From the NCBI RefSeq assembly GCF_019195435.1, contig NZ_CP078069.1:2604001-2668000 (forward strand): a stretch of DNA of 64,000 nt, read 5' to 3'. The notes beneath the pieces are model-generated. The model was not told the DNA's origin and did no database searches. It saw nothing but the letters and a program-made list of their open reading frames with translations. The stretch is from Comamonas sp. NLF-1-9. Its GTDB lineage: Bacteria; Pseudomonadota; Gammaproteobacteria; Burkholderiales; Burkholderiaceae_C. The translations under genes and the position numbers were made by a program. Shown piece after piece: positions 43,240 through 49,878 of this stretch (positions are counted from its first letter, which is position 1; every line of letters begins with the position of its first letter).

Positions 43240-44067
43240 ATGGTGCTGACTGGCGCCGGCTGCAGCACCGAAAGCGGCATTCCCGACTACCGCGATCTCG
43301 ATGGCCAGTGGAAACGCCCCGCGCCCATGACCTGGCAGGCGTTCACGCGTGAGCCGGCGGCGCGCCAGCGCTACTGGGCGCGCTCCATGATCGGCTGGCC
43401 GCGCATTGCCGCGAGCCGGCCCGGCCCCGCGCATCGGGCGCTGTCGCAACTGGAGGCCGCCGGCCGCGTGGCGCTGCTGGTCACGCAGAACGTGGACGGC
43501 CTGCACCAGGCGGCGGGCAGCCAGCGGGTGCTCGATCTGCATGGCCGGCTGGACGCGGTGCGCTGCCTGGCTTGCCGCCACACCCTGGCACGTGGCGACT
43601 TCCAGGCCCGGCTGCAGGCGGCCAATGGCGCCTGGTTGCAGGCCCGCCTGCCCGAAGAGGTGCAGAGCGCGCCCGACGGCGACGCCTACCTCGACGGGCT
43701 GGATTTTTCCGGCTTCGTCGTGCCCGCCTGCCCTGCCTGCGGCAGCGGCGTGCTCAAGCCCGACGTGGTCTTTTTTGGCGAAAGCGTGCCGCGCGAGCGC
43801 GTGCAAACCGCCATGGCCGCGCTGCAGCAGGCCGATGCGCTGCTGGTTGCGGGCTCGTCCCTCATGGTGTTTTCCGGCTACCGCTTCGCGCGCGCCGCTG
43901 CCCAGTGGGGCAAACCCATCGTCGCGGTGAACCTGGGGCGCACGCGCGCCGATGAGCTGTTGACGCTCAAGCTGCGCCAGCCGGTCGGCCAGACATTGGC
44001 GCAACTGGCGACGCTGCTGCAGGCCGGAATGCGCGATGCGCGAGGGGCTTTCTCGGCCATGCCCTAA
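43240..44067 (+). CDS. Sir2-family NAD-dependent protein deacylase, 5' end interrupted
   Basis: The remaining 275-residue part contains the complete sirtuin core: the NAD-binding GAGCSTESGIPDYRD, the catalytic His in VTQNVDGLHQAAGS, two zinc CxxC pairs (CLAC and CPAC) and GSSLMVFSGYRF. Sirtuins remove acyl groups from lysines using NAD+. The native start at 43021 is separated by the MITE, which has a TAG in this frame at 43150. Translation could restart at ATG 43240 or at TTG 43162 inside the element, but neither has a convincing ribosome-binding site, so expression is doubtful. The last 16 codons resemble the end of the MITE. Confidence 0.85.
   Translation: MVLTGAGCSTESGIPDYRDLDGQWKRPAPMTWQAFTREPAARQRYWARSMIGWPRIAASRPGPAHRALSQLEAAGRVALLVTQNVDGLHQAAGSQRVLDLHGRLDAVRCLACRHTLARGDFQARLQAANGAWLQARLPEEVQSAPDGDAYLDGLDFSGFVVPACPACGSGVLKPDVVFFGESVPRERVQTAMAALQQADALLVAGSSLMVFSGYRFARAAAQWGKPIVAVNLGRTRADELLTLKLRQPVGQTLAQLATLLQAGMRDARGAFSAMP
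44020..44067 (+). repeat. MITE-end-like sequence forming the 3' end of the sirtuin gene
   Basis: These 48 bp (peptide QAGMRDARGAFSAMP plus stop) match 38 of 48 positions with the left end of copy 1 read on the minus strand (QAGMRDARGTCSASP plus stop). The match runs to the element's terminal GCCC and the TAA formed with the flanking TA. It is either a decayed solo end or the source of that part of the element. Confidence 0.55.
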
Positions 44068-44078
44068 GATCGTCCATT

Positions 44079-44158
44079 CGACGCGGGGTGCACGGAGCCC
44101 TTCCGTGCTGAGAGCACACCCGTTGAACCTGATCCAGATCATCCTGGCGTAGGAACGT
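44079..44158 (+). promoter_or_regulatory. TPP (THI) riboswitch upstream of thiM
   Basis: Contains the canonical elements in order: GGGGTGC, GTGCTGAGAGCACACCC, GAACCTGATCC and CTGGCGTAGGAACG. These form the two arms that bind thiamine diphosphate. It ends 5 nt before the thiM ATG, so ligand binding probably blocks ribosome access. Confidence 0.96.
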
Positions 44159-44162
44159 CCTC

Positions 44163-44981
44163 ATGACTTCATCCCTGAATCTCCATCCCCTGCAGCCGCG
44201 GCAGTTTGCCGATGCCTTGCACGCGCTGCGCGAGCGCGCGCCGCTGGTGCAGTGCCTGACCAACATCGTCGTCGCCAACTTCAGCGCCAACGTGCTGCTG
44301 GCCGCGGGCTGCGCCCCGGCCATGGTGGACAACGCGCGCGAGGCCGAGGGCTTTGCCGCGATCAGCGCCGGCGTGCTCGTCAACCTCGGTACGCCCTACG
44401 AGGAAACCGCCCAGGCCATGCGCGCGGCGGTGCGCGGCGCGCACGGTGCGCGCGTGCCTTGGGTGCTTGATCCGGTGGCCGCCGGCGCGCTGCCCTGGCG
44501 CACCGAGATCGCGCTGGAGCTGCTGGAGCAGCACCGCCCGACCATCGTGCGCGGCAATGGCTCGGAAATCCTGGCGCTCGCCGGCGGCCAGGGCGGCAAG
44601 GGCGTGGAATCGACCGCCGGGGCCGACCAGGCGGTGGACGCCGCCGTGATGCTCGCGCGCAGGCACGCCTGCGTCGTGGCGGTGAGCGGTGCGATCGACC
44701 AGATCACCGATGGTGAGCGGCTGGTGCGTATTGCCAACGGCCACCCGCAGCTCACGCGCGTGACCGGCGCGGGCTGCGCGCTGGGCGCGCTGATGGCAGC
44801 GTTTGCGGGCGTGACGGACGACGCGCTGCTGGCGGCGGCAGCCGCCACGGCGCTGCTCACCGTGGCGGCGGACGCGGCGGCGCAGGTCAGCCGCGGCCCG
44901 GGCAGTTTTGCCGTGGCCTTGATCGACGAGCTGCACGCGCTCACGCCCGAGGCGCTGGCCGCGCGCCTGAAGCTGGCCTGA
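44163..44981 (+). CDS. thiM: Hydroxyethylthiazole kinase
   Basis: A 272-residue ribokinase-fold enzyme. Conserved parts are PLVQCLTNIVVANFSANVLL, LGTPYEETAQAM, GNGSEILALAG and the anion-hole/catalytic block RVTGAGCALGALMAAF. It phosphorylates 4-methyl-5-(2-hydroxyethyl)thiazole, a salvage step for thiamine. It is preceded by the TPP riboswitch and followed 7 bp later by thiE, so both genes are repressed when thiamine diphosphate is plentiful. Confidence 0.96.
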   Translation: MTSSLNLHPLQPRQFADALHALRERAPLVQCLTNIVVANFSANVLLAAGCAPAMVDNAREAEGFAAISAGVLVNLGTPYEETAQAMRAAVRGAHGARVPWVLDPVAAGALPWRTEIALELLEQHRPTIVRGNGSEILALAGGQGGKGVESTAGADQAVDAAVMLARRHACVVAVSGAIDQITDGERLVRIANGHPQLTRVTGAGCALGALMAAFAGVTDDALLAAAAATALLTVAADAAAQVSRGPGSFAVALIDELHALTPEALAARLKLA

Positions 44982-44988
44982 AGCGCGC

Positions 44989-45618
44989 ATGACCGCCCCG
45001 GCACGCGCGCCGCTCGACCTGCGGCTGTATCTGATTACCGACACGCGCTTGTGCGGCGCCCACGGCGTCGAGCGCACCGTGGCCGAGGCCGTCGCGGCGG
45101 GCGCCACGCTGGTGCAACTGCGCGAACCGCAGGGCAGCGACGCCGATTTCGTCGCGCTCGGGCGCGCGCTGGTGCAGGTGCTGGCGGGCAGCGGCGTACC
45201 GCTGATCGTGAATGACCGCGTGCACCTGGTGGCCGAGATCGGCGCCGATGGCGCGCACATCGGCCAGGGCGACATGCACCCTGTGCAGGCGCGCCGCCTG
45301 ATCGGCCCCGCGCGCTCGCTCGGCCTGTCCGTGCAGACCCCGGGGCACTTGCAGGCCGCGCTGGCCCTGCCCGAGGGCACGCTGGACTACCTGGGCGTCG
45401 GCCCGGTCTGGGCGCAGCAGACCAAGCCCGACGCCGCGCCCGCCGGCGGCCCCGAAGTTCTGGCCCGCATCGCCCGCGCCAGCCCCTGGCCCTGCGTGGC
45501 GATTGGCGGCATCGACATCGGCCGCGTGGCGCAGGTGCGCGGCTGCGGCGTGGCGGGGGTGGCGGTGGTGTCGGCCATCTGCGGCCAGCCGGATGTTGAA
45601 GCGCGCCGCGATAAATGA
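44989..45618 (+). CDS. thiE: Thiamine-phosphate synthase, 3' end replaced by prophage sequence
   Basis: A 209-residue TIM-barrel enzyme. Seen are YLITDTRLCG, LVQLREPQGSDADF, VNDRVHL, YLGVGPVWAQQTKPDAAPAG and the last strand VAGVAVVSAI. It couples the pyrimidine and thiazole moieties to thiamine phosphate. After GQPD the protein ends VEARRDK and stop, within sequence that appears to be the prophage terminus (from about 45594); the usual last helix of 10-15 residues is missing. All recognised active-site loops are upstream of that point, so activity may survive, but the C-terminus is not native. Confidence 0.9.
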   Translation: MTAPARAPLDLRLYLITDTRLCGAHGVERTVAEAVAAGATLVQLREPQGSDADFVALGRALVQVLAGSGVPLIVNDRVHLVAEIGADGAHIGQGDMHPVQARRLIGPARSLGLSVQTPGHLQAALALPEGTLDYLGVGPVWAQQTKPDAAPAGGPEVLARIARASPWPCVAIGGIDIGRVAQVRGCGVAGVAVVSAICGQPDVEARRDK

Positions 45619-45642
45619 GCGCTTGGAAGCGCGATAAATGGA
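45594..45642. other. Probable prophage terminus with repeated transposase-binding-like sites
   Basis: Starts TGTTGAAGCGCG. Two direct copies follow: TTGAAGCGCGCCGCGATAAA (45596 onward) and TTGGAAGCGCGATAAATGGA (45623-45642), sharing GCGATAAATG at 45608 and 45631. Mu-type phage ends begin TG and carry tandem MuA-binding sites. The exact boundary is inferred. Confidence 0.5.
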
Positions 45643-45696
45643 TCGTAGTTCCTTTTCTGTGTCGGCAACGAAATTGCAGACACGGAAAGCATGATC

Positions 45697-46536
45697 TTAT
45701 TTGAGCGCCGCGGCTGTGCGGGGTGACAGCCAAAGCACCTCCGTTCGTGGCCGGGCGCTGCCTGCGGCGCGGGCTGGGTGCTCGATGCGTTGCCAATCTG
45801 GCAGCAGGCGCTCGTACAGGGCCGAGGGGTAGCCTGAGAGCACCACCAGACCCTTGCACGCACGCAGACGCTCGAGCAGCTCGACATGGCGCGCCTCGGT
45901 CAGTTCACAGCGGTAGCTGGTGTCGCTGCGCGTGCCGGGCACGTAGGGTGGATCGACGTAGAACAGCGTCTCGGCCGTGTCCTGGGCGCGGATCACCTCC
46001 AGCGCATCGCGCCGCTCGATGACCACGCCCTCCAACCGCCGACGCACGAAGGGCAGGATGCGCGGGTAGGTTGGCCATTCGTGCGACTTGGCATGGCCGG
46101 TGCGGTGGCGGGCGTCGGCAAAGGTGTGCTTGCGCAGGTCGAACAGCGAGCCATGGTGAAACGCCAGATAGGCCCGTGTGATGGCTCGCTGTGCGCGTAC
46201 CACGGGGTCGCGGCTGGGCGTGAACGCTTGCTCGAAGGCCACGCGGGCATACGGCACGTGGCGCAGGCGGCGCATCAGCGCCTGGCACTGGGCCGGGTCC
46301 TGGATCACTGTGAAGATGCCGACGATCTCCTCGTCCAGGTCGTTGTAGACCTCCACCGGGCTGCGGGGCTTGCGCAACAGCACGCTGGCGGCGCCGCCGA
46401 AGGGCTCGACGTAAATGCGGTGGGGCGGCAGGTGCGCGATCACCCAGGGTGCCAGGCGCCATTTGCCGCCCAGGTAGCGCAGCACGGCACGGCGGGTTTT
46501 CTCGCCATCACGCAGGGGAATGGGGTAGGTCTTCAT
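45697..46536 (-). CDS. D12-class DNA adenine-N6 methyltransferase (Dam-like)
   Basis: A 279-residue enzyme. The SAM-binding motif is EPFGGAASV (44-52), preceded by the D12-class LGGKWRLAPWVIAHLP. The catalytic motif IV is DPPY (195-198). The class methylates adenine in short palindromes such as GATC; the site cannot be read from the sequence. It is the last gene of the prophage, in the place of Mu mom, and its start overlaps the com gene by 29 bp. Phages use such enzymes to protect their DNA from host restriction. The phage end lies about 50-100 bp downstream. Confidence 0.92.
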   Translation of the reverse strand: MKTYPIPLRDGEKTRRAVLRYLGGKWRLAPWVIAHLPPHRIYVEPFGGAASVLLRKPRSPVEVYNDLDEEIVGIFTVIQDPAQCQALMRRLRHVPYARVAFEQAFTPSRDPVVRAQRAITRAYLAFHHGSLFDLRKHTFADARHRTGHAKSHEWPTYPRILPFVRRRLEGVVIERRDALEVIRAQDTAETLFYVDPPYVPGTRSDTSYRCELTEARHVELLERLRACKGLVVLSGYPSALYERLLPDWQRIEHPARAAGSARPRTEVLWLSPRTAAALK

Positions 46537-46705
46537 CGGACGTCCTTCGTGGATTGGACGCTCGATGGCGCTCGGGTGTGGGGCGCGTGGCCCTCAAGTG
46601 GTTGATCGTGCCGCAACGCGGGCACTTGATCGACAGGCGCAGGTATTGTCCCTCTGCCAGTTTGCGGTGACATGCGCCGCAGCGGATCGAATCATCGTTT
46701 TCCAT
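46508..46705 (-). CDS. com: Com-family zinc-finger regulator of the modification gene
   Basis: A 65-residue protein with the Com pattern IRCGACHRKLAEGQYLRLSI followed by KCPRCGTINHL: two CxxC pairs 17 residues apart binding one zinc. In Mu, Com binds mom mRNA and opens its translation start. Here com overlaps the following adenine methylase gene by 29 bp in another frame, so the same control is likely. AGAGG is placed 9-10 nt before the ATG. The basic tail (RATRPTPERHRASNPRR) could bind RNA. Confidence 0.88.
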   Translation of the reverse strand: MENDDSIRCGACHRKLAEGQYLRLSIKCPRCGTINHLRATRPTPERHRASNPRRTSDEDLPHSPA

Positions 46706-46746
46706 GAGTGCAAGCCTCTTTCACCAGCGACAATTGCTGATAGGCT

Positions 46747-46774
46747 GGCCCCGCTCTCGCGAGAGTGGCGGGCC
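46747..46774. repeat. Inverted repeat between the spike gene and com
   Basis: Centre CTCTCGCGAGAG is a 12-bp perfect palindrome, extended with small mismatches to GGCC on both sides. It lies in the 158-bp gap upstream of com. It may be a terminator for the tail operon or an operator for the com-methylase transcript; no T-run follows. Confidence 0.45.
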
Positions 46775-46863
46775 CTGGCCGGACTTGCAGGCATGTTCTG
46801 CAGGAAAGGGGCTGTCGGCGGTGCTCTAACACCTCGGCAGTCGCCCGTCTTTTTTTCGTGCGG

Positions 46864-47088
46864 CTACACCTCCGCGCTATCCAGTGGCAGATCCGGTGCG
46901 GGCCCTTCGATCAGGCCATCGCGCACGAAGACGTGGGCGCCCAGGGTGGTGCTGCCGCGCGCGTGCAGCAGGCCGCCGCCGGGTAGCTGCACAGTGGCCA
47001 CGCCGTCCTGGTAGGCGGTGACCTCACCCACCTGCAGGGGGCCGGGCGCGAAGACGGCGCGCCACTTGGCAAACAGGTTGTCAGGCAT
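46864..47088 (-). CDS. Small phage tail/baseplate protein with OB-like sequence
   Basis: A 74-residue protein. VGEVTAYQDGVATVQLPGGG and HVFVRDGLIEGPAPDLP look like a short OB-fold as found in gpV/gp45-type spike proteins. It overlaps the hub-like gene upstream by 8 bp. Spike or baseplate role is inferred from this fold and position only. Confidence 0.6.
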   Translation of the reverse strand: MPDNLFAKWRAVFAPGPLQVGEVTAYQDGVATVQLPGGGLLHARGSTTLGAHVFVRDGLIEGPAPDLPLDSAEV

Positions 47089-49090
47089 GGGCTTGCACCT
47101 TGATCGTCTGGGTCAACGTGGGGCCGCTCATGGCCACGCTCACGGCGCGAGTGATGCCCACGCGGGCGACGGCACTGTCATCGGTGTAGCGCAGCAATGT
47201 GCCGGGCTTGATGATGCCGGTCTCGGGCAGCACCATGGTCTGCAGCGTGTGCTCGACCTGGCGGCCAGTCTCCGACAGCTCGGCCAGCGCCCGCTGGCGG
47301 GCGGCGTCGGCATGCACCAGCAGCGGGTGCACGGCCATGGGGGCGAGGCTGTCGCCCGCCGTGCCGGCGCGCTTGCGGTAGTACAGGCTGGTGCCGGGCT
47401 CGCCGTGCATATATAGAGCGTCGTAGTCGGGCTGGGTGATCCACTCCGTTTCCTCGACCGTGGCGATGCCGGGGGGCAGCTCGATGTCGGGCGTGGCGTC
47501 GGGCAGGCTCCAGATGGGGGCAGGCCAGGCGGGCAGGATGCGCAGCACCTCGTCGGTGTCGTGCGGCTGCACGTAGGCACCGACGGCCGCCGCAATGTCG
47601 GTGACGGCGCTGATCCAGGTGCCCTGGTGCGCCCAGGTGGCGGCGGGGATCAGCCAGTCATCGATCTGCCAGTCCAGGCTCCAGCCGATGGGCACGCCGT
47701 TGATGGTGAGGGCCTCCTCCATGAGCTGCTGAGCAGTGCGGTCCAGCAGGTGGCCGAAGCTGCGCGTGGCGGCGTAGGGGGCATCGAGCAGCGCCGCGCG
47801 GCCGCGCCCGCGCACGGTGAGATGGGCGGCGGGGAAGCGCACCGAGCGCGCGATGGATTCGACCACCATGCGAAAGGGCTGGCCGTTGACCGTGAGCAGC
47901 AGGGCCACGGGCGTGCCGTCTGGCGCGGGTTGCAACAGCGGCAACGCGCTTGCGTGAAAGGACACGGTAAAGCCCCATGTCCACGAACCACGATCAAGCT
48001 GCATCGATAGACCCTGGTCGAGCGCGGGCAGGAGCTGGTCTGTATCGACGCGGCGCACCTCGATGCTGTTGATCACGATGTAGCTCCGGCGGCGGGCGAC
48101 GACGATGGGGGCGTCGGGCTGCGGGCCGGGGCCGCCGCCCGATTTGGTGCAGATGAAAAACAGCGTGCCATGCCGCTCCGTGCCCGCCGGCTGGCGAAAC
48201 ACCAGCAGGCCCAGGCGCGCCGGGTCGTAGCAGACGAGTTTGCCGGGTGGCTGTGGCGGCGGCGGGCGCGGCGTGCCGCCGGGGCGCGCCAGCCAGGCCT
48301 CTTGCCAATGGGGGCGCCAGGCGGTGGGCACGCGCAGCGCGGGCGCGTTGCGCAGTGCCCACCATGGCAGCAGAGGCGTGGCGCGCTGCCAGTGAACGCG
48401 CGCTGGCGCAGTGAGTGCCAGCATTTGCTGAAACCCGATGCGCGGCGCAATGGATTGCACGAGGCCTCTCTGCCAGTGCGGACGAGCACCGGCGCGCAGG
48501 GATCGGGCCTCTTCAAACGCGGCGCGCAGGTCTGCGGTAATGCCCCGCCCCAGCTGCCATGCGGCGCGTGTGCCAGCCTGCAGGCCAAGGCTTGCCTGCC
48601 AGTGCATGCGGGCGCTGCCAGCCAGCGCTGCGGCGCGCTGCCAGTGCACGGCGCGGGCCACAGAGAGCGCACCAGCGTCTTGCCAATGGCTGCGCAGCAG
48701 CGGTGTGCAGGGCGCGGCCTCTTGCCATGCGGGCGCGACCCGGGCAAGCAGGCTGCGGCTGACGTTGGCATCCCACGCCAGGCTGATGGTGGCGGGCATT
48801 TCGTCGTCGAAAGTGGCATCAATGCCCAGCGCCGTGATAACGGCCAGCGTGATGCTGGCAGCCGCATCTGAGTCAAGGTCAGCATCGATGCCGAATTCGG
48901 CATCCGGAACGTCAGCAGCGCCTGGGTCAACGGTGTAGCCAAAAACCAGCTTGGCATTGCCGCTCGCCGGATTGCGAAACAGCAGGCCGTTTTGCAGCGT
49001 GGGCTGCGCTCCGCCCCACTCGCCCAGGTGCAGTTCGCCCGCATCGGCGCTGTCCGTGGTGCGTGCGAAAGTGAGTTTGCCGTCAGCCAC
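47081..49090 (-). CDS. Phage tail hub-like protein with eleven 14-residue repeats
   Basis: A 669-residue virion protein. Residues 1-100 are a beta-rich domain (LHLGEWGGAQPTLQNGLLFR). Residues 121-274 are eleven repeats of exactly 14 residues with consensus HWQ-N7-A-N-R-N. A Pro-rich linker follows (PRPPPPQPPG, 274-283). The remainder (about 290-669) resembles baseplate-hub proteins (SWTWGFTVSFHA, QQLMEEALTINGVPIGWSLD, VEHTLQTMVLPETGIIKPGT). It overlaps the following small spike gene by 8 bp, the usual hub-spike pairing. Hub assignment is by weak resemblance and context. Confidence 0.65.
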   Translation of the reverse strand: MADGKLTFARTTDSADAGELHLGEWGGAQPTLQNGLLFRNPASGNAKLVFGYTVDPGAADVPDAEFGIDADLDSDAAASITLAVITALGIDATFDDEMPATISLAWDANVSRSLLARVAPAWQEAAPCTPLLRSHWQDAGALSVARAVHWQRAAALAGSARMHWQASLGLQAGTRAAWQLGRGITADLRAAFEEARSLRAGARPHWQRGLVQSIAPRIGFQQMLALTAPARVHWQRATPLLPWWALRNAPALRVPTAWRPHWQEAWLARPGGTPRPPPPQPPGKLVCYDPARLGLLVFRQPAGTERHGTLFFICTKSGGGPGPQPDAPIVVARRRSYIVINSIEVRRVDTDQLLPALDQGLSMQLDRGSWTWGFTVSFHASALPLLQPAPDGTPVALLLTVNGQPFRMVVESIARSVRFPAAHLTVRGRGRAALLDAPYAATRSFGHLLDRTAQQLMEEALTINGVPIGWSLDWQIDDWLIPAATWAHQGTWISAVTDIAAAVGAYVQPHDTDEVLRILPAWPAPIWSLPDATPDIELPPGIATVEETEWITQPDYDALYMHGEPGTSLYYRKRAGTAGDSLAPMAVHPLLVHADAARQRALAELSETGRQVEHTLQTMVLPETGIIKPGTLLRYTDDSAVARVGITRAVSVAMSGPTLTQTIKVQAHA
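48269..48730 (-). repeat. Eleven 42-bp coding repeats in the hub-like gene
   Basis: Aromatic-Gln triplets fall at residues 121, 135, 149, 163, 177, 191, 205, 219, 233, 247 and 261: AWQ, HWQ, HWQ, HWQ, AWQ, AFE, HWQ, GFQ, HWQ, RNA, HWQ. The spacing is invariant at 14 residues (42 bp). On the plus strand many units contain TGCCAGTG. Confidence 0.85.
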
Positions 49091-49097
49091 ATGCGCC

Positions 49098-49529
49098 CTA
49101 CCCGATCAAGGCCGTGGTGATGCGCACGATGCCACCCGCGTAGAGCTGGGTGCCTGTGGTGCCGCTGAGCACGAAGGCGCCCACGCCCAGCGGGTTGGCC
49201 GCGGTGGAGCCGGCGCTGGTGGTGTTGCCATCCGCATCCGTCACATGGCCTGATGCAATGGCGCTGCCGCCAGCGTCGCACCACTCGCCCCAGCCCGCCC
49301 CGCCATCGGCCAGCACCAGGTCGTCATCCACGGCCTGCGCCAGCTCTATGCGCCCGTCCGCCAGGCGCACCGCGCCGCAGGGCTTGGCCAGCGCTCGCGT
49401 GGCCAGCAGCGTGCCGCCCTCGGCCGTGTAGAGCTTGATGCTGGCCACGCCCGCGCCGGTATCGGCCAGGGTGATGCTGGCCGCGTTGCGCGCCGCGCGG
49501 TGGGCCTGGGTCATGCTCAGGGTGGCCAT
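49098..49529 (-). CDS. Phage virion protein, 143 residues, unknown function
   Basis: A Gly/Ala/Thr-rich beta-type protein (TLADTGAGVASIKLYTAEGG, AVDDDLVLADGGAGWGEWCD, then GAFVLSGTTGTQLYAGGIVR). It lies in the tail gene string, 7 bp upstream of the hub-like gene start. It resembles small tail or fibre-linked proteins of B3/D3112-type phages only in position; no family was recognised. Confidence 0.6.
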   Translation of the reverse strand: MATLSMTQAHRAARNAASITLADTGAGVASIKLYTAEGGTLLATRALAKPCGAVRLADGRIELAQAVDDDLVLADGGAGWGEWCDAGGSAIASGHVTDADGNTTSAGSTAANPLGVGAFVLSGTTGTQLYAGGIVRITTALIG

Positions 49530-49533
49530 CGCT

Positions 49534-49878
49534 TTATGCCTTGGTGGCCGTCACAGGCCCGCTGGCCACGCATTCGTAGGTGCCGGCAAGGTCTATGGCG
49601 ACGGGGATGTAGGCCTCGCCCACTTCCAACCCGCTGGCGTGGTAGTAGCCGTCGGCGTCGCTGTAGCCCTGCCATGCGAAAAAGCCATCGGCCAGCCGGT
49701 GCAGGCGCACGCGCGCGCCGGCCATTGGTGCCTCGGGGGCATCGGCGCCGGCCTTGACCATCACGCGGTTGTTGCTGGCGATGGTGCCGCGCGTGTCAGC
49801 GGCAAAGCGCCCGTCGCCGGGTTGCGCCAGCGCGCCCACAAGCTCTACCACTACGCTGCTGTGATGTGTCATCGCCAT
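49534..49878 (-). CDS. Phage tail protein with carboxypeptidase-regulatory-like beta domain
   Basis: A 114-residue protein (112 if it starts at ATG 49872, which overlaps the previous stop as ATGA). The segment PMAGARVRLHRLADGFFAWQ followed by GYSDADGYYHASGLEVGEAY matches the pattern of small transthyretin/carboxypeptidase-regulatory-like domains, common as structural modules in phage tails. Function otherwise unknown. Confidence 0.65.
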   Translation of the reverse strand: MAMTHHSSVVVELVGALAQPGDGRFAADTRGTIASNNRVMVKAGADAPEAPMAGARVRLHRLADGFFAWQGYSDADGYYHASGLEVGEAYIPVAIDLAGTYECVASGPVTATKA

